Below are positions 56,260 to 64,000 of a stretch of DNA of 64,000 bases, piece after piece (position 1 is the stretch's first letter; the number at the start of each line of letters is the position of its first letter). The translations under genes and the position numbers were made by a program. The notes under the pieces were generated by a model. It saw only the letters and a list, made by a program, of their open reading frames with translations. It was not told the DNA's origin and did not search any database. Origin of the DNA: Campylobacter fetus subsp. fetus (GTDB taxonomy: Bacteria; Campylobacterota; Campylobacteria; Campylobacterales; Campylobacteraceae); the NCBI RefSeq assembly GCF_900475935.1, contig NZ_LS483431.1, positions 434,001 to 498,000 on the forward strand, read 5' to 3'.

Positions 56260-57047
56260 AATACGTCTGCCATTTCTTCGTCTGCTTTATTGTATATAAA
56301 TATAGCTAAGCAAGCCACACATACAGTTAGTAAAAATGGGTATAAAAGAGTACCTAGATCTGGCGCTTTATTGTACAATATGATCTGGTGATATCCTTCT
56401 GCTATAGATGTTAAGGGATTTATATATATAAATTTATAGTATTTTTGAGGTAGTATATTTATCATATATACTATAGGAGTAAACCAAAATAAAAATTGTA
56501 TCGCTATAGACATAATCTGCGATACGTCTCTTACAAATACATTTATAATACCAAAAAGCATACCTCCGCTAAGAGCTAAAAGTATTGTTAAAATTGCTAG
56601 TAACGGTATATATATTAAATTTATTCCTATATCGTGACCTAAAAATAAAAATACAATTATCATTGTTAAAAAAAATATAATATTGTTTATAATTGCCGTT
56701 CCAGATGCAATTATCGGTAAACATAGTTTTGGAAACGGTATTTTTTTTATTATATTTGCATTTGAAACGAATACGTCTACGCATCTTAAAAATATTTCAT
56801 TAAAAAGTGACCAAAAAAGCATTCCGGCTATAAGATATATTGCATATGAATATTTATTATCGATTCCAGGTAGCTTAGAAGACAGTACCGAAGATAATAC
56901 GATAGCATACATTAAAACCTGCATTAATGGATTTATTATTATCCATAACCCACCAAGTTTACTTCTAGTAAATCGTGAGATAAAATCTGTTTTTATGGAT
57001 GAGCATATAAAGTATTTATATGTCCAAATTTCCAGTATCTGTTTCAT
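56256..57047 (-). CDS. wzm: O-antigen ABC exporter permease Wzm
   Basis: 263 residues with six hydrophobic segments and the ABC-2 pattern: an amphipathic start (ILEIWTYKYFICSSIKTDFISRFTRSKLGGLWIIINPL), a conserved WSLFNEIFLRCVDVFVSNANIIKKIPFPKLCLP loop, and ITSIAEGYHQIILY-like sequence near the C-terminus. It is the first gene of the wzm-wzt-transferase-gmd operon, reading leftward. Lipid-linked O-polysaccharide would pass through Wzm-Wzt to the periplasm for ligation to the lipid A core. Confidence 0.93.
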   Translation of the reverse strand: MKQILEIWTYKYFICSSIKTDFISRFTRSKLGGLWIIINPLMQVLMYAIVLSSVLSSKLPGIDNKYSYAIYLIAGMLFWSLFNEIFLRCVDVFVSNANIIKKIPFPKLCLPIIASGTAIINNIIFFLTMIIVFLFLGHDIGINLIYIPLLAILTILLALSGGMLFGIINVFVRDVSQIMSIAIQFLFWFTPIVYMINILPQKYYKFIYINPLTSIAEGYHQIILYNKAPDLGTLLYPFLLTVCVACLAIFIYNKADEEMADVL

Positions 57048-57280
57048 ACTTTATTAGACTTTATTTGTTTGTAATATATTTGATATTTATTCAAAACATC
57101 CCCATAATTTTCAAATTTATGGTGATTTTACTATAAAAGAGATTAAAATCAGATAATAACTATGGATATAAATATATTGAGATTAAAAGAAATACTTACT
57201 GAAAAAGCTTGTTTAATTTTATTTTACAAGTTTAGGTAGTTTATGGTATAATAAATTTAAAGATTTCTGAAGGTTTAAAT
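57048..57280. promoter_or_regulatory. Divergent promoter region between wzm and the GT4 gene
   Basis: A 233-bp AT-rich gap separates the two halves of the LPS locus. A TATAAT at 57247-57252 serves the rightward gene, with AAGG about 8 bases before its TTG start. On the leftward side only weak TATATT-like boxes precede wzm. Confidence 0.5.
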
Positions 57281-58396
57281 TTGAAAAAAGCGTTGGTTTG
57301 TGACTGGTTGGATAAATATAGCGGAGCTGAAAGATGTGTAGAAAGCTTCACTGATATTTGGAATGATTTTGATATTTTTTCGCTTGTGGATTTTTTAAAT
57401 GATACGGATAGAAGCGTCATTTTAAAGGGCAAAAAAGCATCTGTTAGTTTTATACAAAATTTACCTTTTTCAAAATCTAAATTTAGAAATTATCTACCAT
57501 TTTTTCCTTATGCTATCGAGCAGTTTGATTTAAATGAATATGATCTTGTGCTATCTAGTTCGCATTGCGTAGCAAAAGGAATTTTAACAAATCACAAACA
57601 ATTTCATATCTGCTATATGCATACTCCTATAAGGTATGCGTGGGATATGTATCATTCGTATTTAAATGAACATAAGCTTAATAGCGGACTTAAAGCGATG
57701 CTTGTAAAATGGTTTTTGTATCGTATTAGAATGTGGGATTATGTAAGCGCAAATAGAGCCGATAAAATCATTGCAAACTCTAAATTTATAGCTTCTAGGA
57801 TAGAGAAAATTTACTCAAGAAAAGCAGATGTTATATATCCGCCCGTAGATACGGATAGTTTTACGTTAAATAGCGATAAAGATGACTATTACGTTACTTG
57901 CTCAAGGTTGGTAGCCTATAAAAAAGTTGACGTTATAATAAGGGCTTTTAACAAAAACGGTAAAAAATTAGTAGTGATAGGCGATGGCGAGGAGATGCAA
58001 AATTTAAAAGTTTTAGCCAAAAAAAATATTGAATTAGTTGGTTTTCAAAGCAGCCAAAACTTAAAGCAGTATTTACAAGGTGCAAGAGCGTTTGTATTTG
58101 CCGCCGTAGAGGACTTTGGTATTAGCGTAGTAGAGGCGATGGCGTGCGGTACTCCTGTTATAGCATTAAAAAAAGGAGGAGCTTGTGAAAGCGTAGAAGA
58201 GGGCGTTTGCGGTAATTTATTTTGCGAACAAAACGAGGATAGTTTAAACGCAGCTATAGTAGAATTTGAAAAAAATATAGATAAATTTGATCCAAATTTG
58301 ATAAGACAAAATGCACTTAAATTTTCAAAAGATAAATTTAAAAAATCTATAAACGAGTATGTAAATAATGAATACGAAAAATTTAAAAACGGGTAA
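57281..58396 (+). CDS. GT4 glycosyltransferase (WbaZ/mannosyltransferase-like)
   Basis: 371 residues with a TTG start. The N-terminal domain has KALVCDWLDKYSGAERC and HICYMHTPIRYAWDMYHSYL, typical of WbaZ-like mannosyl- or rhamnosyltransferases. The C-terminal domain has YYVTCSRLVAYKKVDVIIRAF, VVIGDGEE and the GT4 nucleotide-sugar site FVFAAVEDFGISVVEAMACGTPVIAL. It would transfer a hexose from a GDP- or dTDP-sugar to the growing O-chain or linker. The exact sugar cannot be read from sequence. The end overlaps the next gene by 29 bp. Confidence 0.88.
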   Translation: MKKALVCDWLDKYSGAERCVESFTDIWNDFDIFSLVDFLNDTDRSVILKGKKASVSFIQNLPFSKSKFRNYLPFFPYAIEQFDLNEYDLVLSSSHCVAKGILTNHKQFHICYMHTPIRYAWDMYHSYLNEHKLNSGLKAMLVKWFLYRIRMWDYVSANRADKIIANSKFIASRIEKIYSRKADVIYPPVDTDSFTLNSDKDDYYVTCSRLVAYKKVDVIIRAFNKNGKKLVVIGDGEEMQNLKVLAKKNIELVGFQSSQNLKQYLQGARAFVFAAVEDFGISVVEAMACGTPVIALKKGGACESVEEGVCGNLFCEQNEDSLNAAIVEFEKNIDKFDPNLIRQNALKFSKDKFKKSINEYVNNEYEKFKNG

Positions 58397-59681
58397 GCTA
58401 AAAAGCTTCATAGCCTCATCTTTTCTGGTTTTAAGTGATGCTTCGGTAATTTATTTATCGCTTATTTTAGCTAGTTATTTAGTAAATTTGTTTAGCGGTG
58501 AAAGTGTTTATATAGGTAGTTTATATGTTTTTTATGCTATTAATATTTTACTATTTTTTTATAGCCAACTATATACGAAAAGATTTGATTTTTGGCACGA
58601 AAGTAGAGTAGCTTTGCGTAACTGTTTTTTCGGCGCGGCTATTATTTTGTTTGTTTTGACAAGCTCAAACTTAGATTTTCCAAGACCTGTTTTTGTACTT
58701 AGTTTTTTGTTTATGGTGTTTTTTTTACCCATTAGTAAATTTATACTAAAAAGAGTTTTATATCACACTGGATTATGGAAAAAACCGGCTAGAATTATGG
58801 GACAAAGCGGCGAATTCGAAGAGTCTGTTTTTGAAAATCACTATTTAGGTTATATAAAATCGGACAAAGATTACGAAACGCTTTTTGTATGTAGCAATGG
58901 ATTAAACGCTGTTATGCTAAATAAAATAGTCGAGCAAAATTTAAAAAATCATAGAGAGATTATATTTACTCCGGTTTTAAAAGAGTATGATTTTTCTTGC
59001 TCTACTATATATAGTATATTTAACTCGAGAACTAGCCTTTTTAGCATAGAAAACTCGCTTTTAAATCCTATAAATGCGCTGCTTAAAATGCTGCTTGATT
59101 TTATAATTTTTATTATTTTATTACCTATTTTTTCTATCGTTTTAGGAGTTATTGTTTTGGCTATGAAAATAGCAGAGCCCCATGAAAAGGTATTTTTTGC
59201 ACAAAATAGACTCGGTAAAGACGGTAAAATATTTAAATGTTTCAAGCTTAGAACTATGAAAAGCGATCAAAGTTTTATGGATGAGTTTTTGAAAAATAAT
59301 CCGGATGAGGTCGCTTATTACGCCAAATATCATAAATTTAAAAACGACCCTCGAATTACAAAAATAGGAGCTTTTTTGCGTGCTACTTCACTTGATGAGC
59401 TGCCTCAGCTTTTTAATGTTATTAAATTTGAAATGAGCGTTGTAGGACCTAGACCGTATATGATCAATGAACGCCATCAAATGGGCAAGGATCGTTATCT
59501 TATACTTGCTTTAAGACCGGGAATCACCGGACTTTGGCAAGTAAGCGGTAGAAGCGATACGGATTTTGAAACTAGGGTAAAGCTTGATGTATGGTATGTA
59601 AAAAATTGGTCATTATATAATGATATCATTATACTTATAAAAACGTTTAAAAGCGTTATTTTAAGAAGCGGTGCTAAATAG
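58368..59681 (+). CDS. Initiating undecaprenyl-phosphate sugar phosphotransferase (WbaP/WcaJ type)
   Basis: 437 residues. The first ~150 have four hydrophobic segments and a fifth is near residue 245-270. The C-terminal catalytic domain has FAQNRLGKDGKIFKCFKLRTMKSD, DPRITKIGAFLRATSLDELPQLFNV and SVVGPRPYMI, the bacterial sugar transferase signature. It loads a sugar-1-phosphate on undecaprenyl phosphate to start O-chain synthesis, which the Wzm/Wzt pathway requires. It overlaps the preceding transferase by 29 bp and converges with radA. Confidence 0.9.
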   Translation: MNTKNLKTGKLKSFIASSFLVLSDASVIYLSLILASYLVNLFSGESVYIGSLYVFYAINILLFFYSQLYTKRFDFWHESRVALRNCFFGAAIILFVLTSSNLDFPRPVFVLSFLFMVFFLPISKFILKRVLYHTGLWKKPARIMGQSGEFEESVFENHYLGYIKSDKDYETLFVCSNGLNAVMLNKIVEQNLKNHREIIFTPVLKEYDFSCSTIYSIFNSRTSLFSIENSLLNPINALLKMLLDFIIFIILLPIFSIVLGVIVLAMKIAEPHEKVFFAQNRLGKDGKIFKCFKLRTMKSDQSFMDEFLKNNPDEVAYYAKYHKFKNDPRITKIGAFLRATSLDELPQLFNVIKFEMSVVGPRPYMINERHQMGKDRYLILALRPGITGLWQVSGRSDTDFETRVKLDVWYVKNWSLYNDIIILIKTFKSVILRSGAK

Positions 59682-59684
59682 TTT

Positions 59685-61025
59685 TTACATCCACTCTAAT
59701 ACTTGAGATATCTCTTTTGCTACAAATATTTTTAATTTTGAGTCTTCTATCGGTTTGTTTGGAGCAACTACGTTTTTAAATTTTTGCATACTAGCCTCTT
59801 TTAGCCTTGTATCAAGATTGAAAATCTCTCTTATTTCGCCGTTTAAACTCAGTTCTCCTATAAATAAACTCTCTTTGCTGATAGGCCTGTTTCTAAAACT
59901 TGATATTATAGCCGCTACTACCGCTAGATCACAAGCAGTTTCGTTTATCTTTACGCCGCCAGTTACGTTTATAAATACGTCATAATGCCCAAGCGGAATT
60001 TCAAGTTTTCGCTCTAATAAAGCAAGTATCATATCAAGGCGATTTTTATCAAATCCGGTTGAACTTCTTTTTGGATAGTTGCTTTCACAGACTAGAGCTT
60101 GAATTTCTACTATGAGTGCGCGACTTCCTTCCATGGTGACGGTTATGGCAGATCCGCTTATAGCAATTCCTCTTGTAAAAAATTTACTGGTAGCATCTTT
60201 AGAGCTAATTAGTCCTGAACTTTTCATCTCGAATATTCCAACTTCGCTAGTAGAACCAAATCTATTTTTAAATCCACGCAGCATTCTAAGCTCCGTGCTA
60301 TTATCTCCTTCAAAATATAGCACTACATCAACCATATGTTCAAGTATTCTTGGTCCTGCTATCGAACCTTCTTTTGTGATATGACCTATTATAAAAACAG
60401 ATATATCCTCTCTTTTTGCAAGACGCATAAGCTCAAAGGTGATTTCGCGTATTTGCGAGATTGATCCGGGGGCAGAAGTGATTTTATCGCTATATAAAGT
60501 TTGTATAGAGTCTATTATCAATACTTTGTACTCTTTTTTCGATATTTCAGCCAAAATAGAATCCAGATTTATCTCTGTTAAAAGATATAAATTTTCACTA
60601 TTTGCATCTAGTCTGTTAGCTCTAAGCTTGATCTGAGTGGAGCTTTCTTCTCCACTTACGTATAGTACTTTTTCACCGCTATTTGCTAAATTTGAACCGA
60701 TTTTTAAAAGAAGGGTTGATTTGCCTATTCCCGGACTTCCGCCTATTAATACTAATGAGCCATTTACTACTCCGCCTCCTAAAACAAGATCAAGTTCGGC
60801 GTCGCCTGTGCTTTGACGTGAAATTTTTTCTATTTCTATCTGTGTTATAGGTTTTGCATTCGCAGTACTAACAGATGGTTTTGAAATTTCTTTTATAGCT
60901 TTTATCTGTTCACTACTAAGCTCTACAAAACTTTCCCAAGCACCGCACCCAGGGCATTTACCCATCCATTTGCTTTGTTGATTTCCGCACGCCTCGCACT
61001 CAAATATTGTTTTAACTTTTGCCAT
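59685..61025 (-). CDS. radA: DNA repair protein RadA (Sms)
   Basis: 446 residues. It has an N-terminal zinc finger (CEAC and CPGC, Cys10/13/24/27), a RecA-like core with Walker A GGSPGIGKST, the RadA-specific KNRFG motif and a C-terminal Lon-like domain (VTGGVKINETACDLAVVAAI). RadA is a branch-migration helicase in recombination and repair. It forms an operon with ftsY and the TlpA-like gene through single-base overlaps. Confidence 0.96.
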   Translation of the reverse strand: MAKVKTIFECEACGNQQSKWMGKCPGCGAWESFVELSSEQIKAIKEISKPSVSTANAKPITQIEIEKISRQSTGDAELDLVLGGGVVNGSLVLIGGSPGIGKSTLLLKIGSNLANSGEKVLYVSGEESSTQIKLRANRLDANSENLYLLTEINLDSILAEISKKEYKVLIIDSIQTLYSDKITSAPGSISQIREITFELMRLAKREDISVFIIGHITKEGSIAGPRILEHMVDVVLYFEGDNSTELRMLRGFKNRFGSTSEVGIFEMKSSGLISSKDATSKFFTRGIAISGSAITVTMEGSRALIVEIQALVCESNYPKRSSTGFDKNRLDMILALLERKLEIPLGHYDVFINVTGGVKINETACDLAVVAAIISSFRNRPISKESLFIGELSLNGEIREIFNLDTRLKEASMQKFKNVVAPNKPIEDSKLKIFVAKEISQVLEWM

Positions 61026-61894
61026 TATTTATCCAAGTATATGGCGTCACATATAGTATCTACAAACTCTTTTGCATCAAATTTAATAAGATCTTCCATG
61101 CGCTCACCAACGCCTATATATAATATAGGAAGCTCGAGCTCTCTTGCTACGCCAAATAGTGCTCCGCCTTTTGAAGTGCCGTCTAATTTTGTTATTATAA
61201 CTCCGTCTATTTTAACTATATCGTTAAAAGCTTTTGCTTGAGCGACTCCGGCACTGCCTTGTGTACTATCAAGAACTAGAATTTTTTGATGCGGAGCGCC
61301 CTCAAATGCTTTATTTGATATTCTAACTATTTTTTCTAGTTCGCTTGCTAAATTTTTTTGGTTTTGAAGTCTTCCTGCAGTATCTATTATCGCGTAATCA
61401 TATCTTTTAGCGACTGCCGAGCTAATAGTATCAAAAGCTACTGCTGCAGGATCATGTCCTTGAGATGAGGCTATTATAGGCACGTCTAATTTGTTTGCCC
61501 AGAGTTTTATCTGTTCTACGGCTCCTGCCCTAAATGTATCACTAGCACCTAAAAGTACACTTTTGCCGCTAGTTTTATATAAATTTGCAAGTTTTGCTAT
61601 AGTTGTTGTTTTTCCAGCTCCATTAACTCCGATTATCATTTGAATAAATGGTTTTGCTTCGATTTTTTTGTTATCATATAAAAAATAAGTCTGCATAACT
61701 CTAGTCAAATCATCTTTGCTTACTATATCTTTTGGAGGCAGGTAGTAGATTATTTCTTCAGTGATTTCATATGGTACGTCGGCTTCTAGTAGTAGCTCTT
61801 CGAGAATATCTTTTGTTATTTTTTTGTCTTGTGGTCTATTGGAGGCAACTGCGTTTATAGTTTTTTCTAAACCCTTTTTTAGAAATCCAAACAT
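61025..61894 (-). CDS. ftsY: Signal recognition particle receptor FtsY
   Basis: 289 residues, a short FtsY without the long acidic domain. It has the NG domain with P-loop GVNGAGKTT near residue 89, DTAGR and TKLDGTSKGGALFG. It docks SRP-bound ribosomes to the SecYEG membrane site. It overlaps radA and the lipoprotein gene by one base at each end. Confidence 0.96.
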   Translation of the reverse strand: MFGFLKKGLEKTINAVASNRPQDKKITKDILEELLLEADVPYEITEEIIYYLPPKDIVSKDDLTRVMQTYFLYDNKKIEAKPFIQMIIGVNGAGKTTTIAKLANLYKTSGKSVLLGASDTFRAGAVEQIKLWANKLDVPIIASSQGHDPAAVAFDTISSAVAKRYDYAIIDTAGRLQNQKNLASELEKIVRISNKAFEGAPHQKILVLDSTQGSAGVAQAKAFNDIVKIDGVIITKLDGTSKGGALFGVARELELPILYIGVGERMEDLIKFDAKEFVDTICDAIYLDK

Positions 61895-62448
61895 TATAAA
61901 ATTACCTTTTTCACATCAGATTCTAACATCTCCAAAGGAACCATTCCAGTGTATGCATTTGCATACTTTCCATCTGGATAATACAGCACCATAAAAGGTA
62001 TCCCGACAACTCCTCCAAGAGCTTTAGCAAAAAAGTAATTATTGTCGCCGTAAGCTATATCGTAATTTATATTGTACATTTTGATAAATTCTTTAATCTC
62101 GTCATTAGTTCTATCTTCCATTAAAACGCCAACTACTCTTAGATTTTTTTCAAATTTATCTTGTAAATTTACAAGATACGGTATTTCTGCTTTGCAAGGA
62201 GGACACCAAGTCGCAAAAAATGCAAATAAAACAGCTTTGTTGTTGTCTTCTATATCAAAGCCTTTTTGATTTCTTTGCATATATAAAGTTTCTCCGCTAT
62301 TTAAAGATAGTGAAAATGCTCTGCTATAATCTTCACCTATAACTGCACTGCTGCTTCCTTCCATCGCTGTTTCTTCGTTTTTTCCTTCTTTGCTACATCC
62401 GTATGCAAAGATAAGTAAAAATGCTATAATTAAGCTTCTTGATTTCAT
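61894..62448 (-). CDS. TlpA-like thioredoxin-fold lipoprotein
   Basis: 184 residues with a lipoprotein signal (LLIFAYGC, Cys18), a Ser/Glu-rich spacer, and a thioredoxin domain with active site WCPPC (Cys82, Cys85) and cis-Pro VGIPFMV. It is probably a periplasmic thiol-disulfide reductase used in cytochrome c maturation or thiol repair. Operon partner of ftsY and radA. Confidence 0.9.
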   Translation of the reverse strand: MKSRSLIIAFLLIFAYGCSKEGKNEETAMEGSSSAVIGEDYSRAFSLSLNSGETLYMQRNQKGFDIEDNNKAVLFAFFATWCPPCKAEIPYLVNLQDKFEKNLRVVGVLMEDRTNDEIKEFIKMYNINYDIAYGDNNYFFAKALGGVVGIPFMVLYYPDGKYANAYTGMVPLEMLESDVKKVIL

Positions 62449-62500
62449 ATGGTTTCCTAAAGGGTCAAAATGAGATTATATTATACAAAAAGTTTATAAA

Positions 62501-63130
62501 ATGGTCGTTAAATTTGAAAAAAGTAGTTATAGAAAATTTGCAAAAGAGAAATTGAGAAAAATTATTAAATTTAGAGCAAAATCTTTTAGCTATAAAATCA
62601 ACAATGAACTTTTAAATTTAATAAAGCATCTTAAAGTGCGTAATGTGCTTATTTTTACGCCTCTTGCATATGAACCAGATCTGTTGAAACTAAGACGAAA
62701 ACTATCTAAAAATCATAATATCTTTATCCCTTTTATGGTAGATAAAAGTTTAAAAATGGTAAAATTGAGACTGCCTTTTAAAATATCTAAATTTAATGTT
62801 AAAGAGGCAAACAATTCAAATGCTTTTTTAAAAAGTATTGATCTAGCTGTTATTCCTGTGGTTGGGGTTGACGGAAATATGGCTAGGATAGGACACGGAA
62901 TGGGGTATTACGATAGATTTTTTGCTGAGCTTTCATATACGCCTATAACTGTTTTTGTCCAAATAGAGGATTTTTATATTAAAGAAAAAATTTGCAGTTT
63001 ACACGATATAACGTGTGATTTTTATATAACCCCTACAAAAAAATATATTAAAAAGGTTAGTTATGATAGAAGTTGTAGTAGGGATCGGCGCTGGACTCAT
63101 CGGGATCGGCGCTGGATATCTTGTGGCTAA
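62501..63130 (+). CDS. 5-formyltetrahydrofolate cyclo-ligase
   Basis: 209 residues with the ATP/folate motif GHGMGYYDRFF and an early YRKFAKEKLRKII segment. The enzyme turns 5-formyl-THF into methenyl-THF with ATP. The C-terminal ~23 residues are encoded in the 68-bp overlap with rny and read DRSCSRDRRWTHRDRRW, unlike a normal end for the family. The functional protein probably ends near residue 190 in fold terms. It is co-transcribed with rny. Confidence 0.88.
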   Translation: MVVKFEKSSYRKFAKEKLRKIIKFRAKSFSYKINNELLNLIKHLKVRNVLIFTPLAYEPDLLKLRRKLSKNHNIFIPFMVDKSLKMVKLRLPFKISKFNVKEANNSNAFLKSIDLAVIPVVGVDGNMARIGHGMGYYDRFFAELSYTPITVFVQIEDFYIKEKICSLHDITCDFYITPTKKYIKKVSYDRSCSRDRRWTHRDRRWISCG

Positions 63131-64000
63131 AAAGATAAATGATGCAAATTATAGTATCTTTTTAGAACAGGCAAAAGCAAAAGCAAAAGCCATAGAATTT
63201 GAAGCTGAAAGTATCTTAAAAGATGCTAAAGTTAAGGTAAATGAGGCTGAGTTTGAAGCTAAAAAACGTTATGAAGAAAAAGGCAGTAGACTTCAAAAGG
63301 AGTATAATCAAAAGCTAGATGATATCTCTAAAAAAGAGCATGCTATTTTAAATGAACAAGAAATTTTAAAAAATAGCAAAGACGAGTTAGAAAAATCTCA
63401 AAATCAAGCAAAAACTCTTTATGAGGAGGGTTTGAACTTGAAAATTGCATATCAAGATAAACTTAGCGAAACTTTGAAAGTACTAGAACATGTAGCAGGT
63501 CTCACTGAAGATGAGGCTAAAAATATGGTTTTAAGAAAAGTAGAAGAAAAAAGCAGAGCCGAAATAGCACATATCGTTAGAAAATACGAAGAAGAAGCGA
63601 AAAAAGAAGCGAAAAAAAGAGCAAATTATATATTAGCTCAAGCTACTAGCAGATATGCAGGAGAGTTTGCAGCTGAACGTTTAATAAATGTTGTAAATAT
63701 CAAAAATGATGAGCTTAAAGGTCGTATTATAGGAAAAGAGGGCAGAAATATCAAAACTCTTGAAATGGTGCTTGGAGTAGATGTTATTATAGACGATACT
63801 CCTCATGCTATTATTTTGTCGAGTTTTAATCTATATAGACGAGCGATAGCTACTAGAGTGATTGAACTTTTGGTTGAAGATGGAAGAATTCAACCTGCAA
63901 GAATAGAAGAAATTCATAAAAAAGTCTGTGATGAGTTTGAAGCAAGTATACTTGAAGAAGGTGAAAACATTCTTATAGATCTTGGTATTAGCAAAGTTCA
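63063..64000 (+). CDS. rny: Ribonuclease Y (C-terminus beyond the window)
   Basis: Open from the ATG at 63063 to the window end (312 codons seen). It starts with a membrane anchor (MIEVVVGIGAGLIGIGAGYLVAKK), then a long coiled coil rich in Lys, Glu and Ala (about residues 30-200), then the KH domain GRIIGKEGRNIKTLE near residue 220. The HD nuclease domain has not been reached. RNase Y starts mRNA decay at the membrane. The anchor contains two 7-codon repeats (GIGAGLI GIGAGYL) from a 21-bp DNA duplication. Confidence 0.94.
   Translation, partial: MIEVVVGIGAGLIGIGAGYLVAKKINDANYSIFLEQAKAKAKAIEFEAESILKDAKVKVNEAEFEAKKRYEEKGSRLQKEYNQKLDDISKKEHAILNEQEILKNSKDELEKSQNQAKTLYEEGLNLKIAYQDKLSETLKVLEHVAGLTEDEAKNMVLRKVEEKSRAEIAHIVRKYEEEAKKEAKKRANYILAQATSRYAGEFAAERLINVVNIKNDELKGRIIGKEGRNIKTLEMVLGVDVIIDDTPHAIILSSFNLYRRAIATRVIELLVEDGRIQPARIEEIHKKVCDEFEASILEEGENILIDLGISKV

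Overview
The window looks like chromosome from Campylobacter fetus or a very close relative. The DNA is AT-rich and the core genes are of epsilonproteobacterial type. The left three quarters is a surface-array-protein (sap) island: eight intact S-layer genes that share an identical 5' cassette, plus one silent 5'-truncated copy. The shared N-terminus ([18 protein letters not shown]...) differs from the SapA N-terminus I remember and resembles the type B class. That typing is from memory and should be confirmed.

Layout. 1-818: two c-type cytochrome genes (a diheme DHC-like protein that runs off the window, and an SHP/DUF1924 monoheme protein). 1120-34737: seven intact sap genes, all on the minus strand. 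The gaps between them hold single accessory modules: a DUF234-type ATPase, a RelBE pair with the silent inverted sap copy, a HipA-like kinase, a DUF4143 ATPase, a YhcG/DUF1016 nuclease-like protein and a YafQ-type toxin-antitoxin pair. 34979-38845: an autotransporter with a poly-C tract inside its coding frame. 38953-39313: tmRNA (ssrA). 39350-46729: core genes (HPt protein, panB, rhodanese, ruvB, AI-2E-type permease, a four-gene Mla-like lipid transport operon, ybeY). 47111-50434: an eighth sap gene, encoding the same protein as the first. 50692-59681: O-polysaccharide genes (gmd, two glycosyltransferase ORFs joined at a poly-G tract, wzt, wzm, then a divergent glycosyltransferase and an initiating sugar-phosphate transferase). 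59685-64000: core genes radA, ftsY, a TlpA-like lipoprotein, a 5-formyl-THF cyclo-ligase and rny (cut by the window end).

How the parts fit. Known biology: Sap proteins are exported by a type I system (SapDEF, not in this window), bind LPS through the constant N-terminus, and vary by recombination of promoterless copies into one expressed locus. The sequence shows the substrate for that: about 645 bp of identical DNA at the 5' end of every intact copy, unrelated or mosaic 3' parts, a conserved 3' flanking motif and hairpin terminators. The linked LPS locus has a GDP-mannose 4,6-dehydratase, a Wzm/Wzt exporter with a carbohydrate-binding Wzt tail, and a methyltransferase-glycosyltransferase fusion. 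This suits a methyl-capped 6-deoxyhexose O-chain, as I recall for serotype B C. fetus. Neither sapCDEF nor a facing pair of intact sap genes is present, so the expressed promoter probably lies elsewhere.

The most unusual points are the regular alternation of direct-repeat sap genes with toxin-like or ATPase modules, a second ~196-bp repeat (called R2 here) that marks the cargo slots, two G/C homopolymer tracts at surface-structure genes, and a 5'-truncated inverted sap donor copy.
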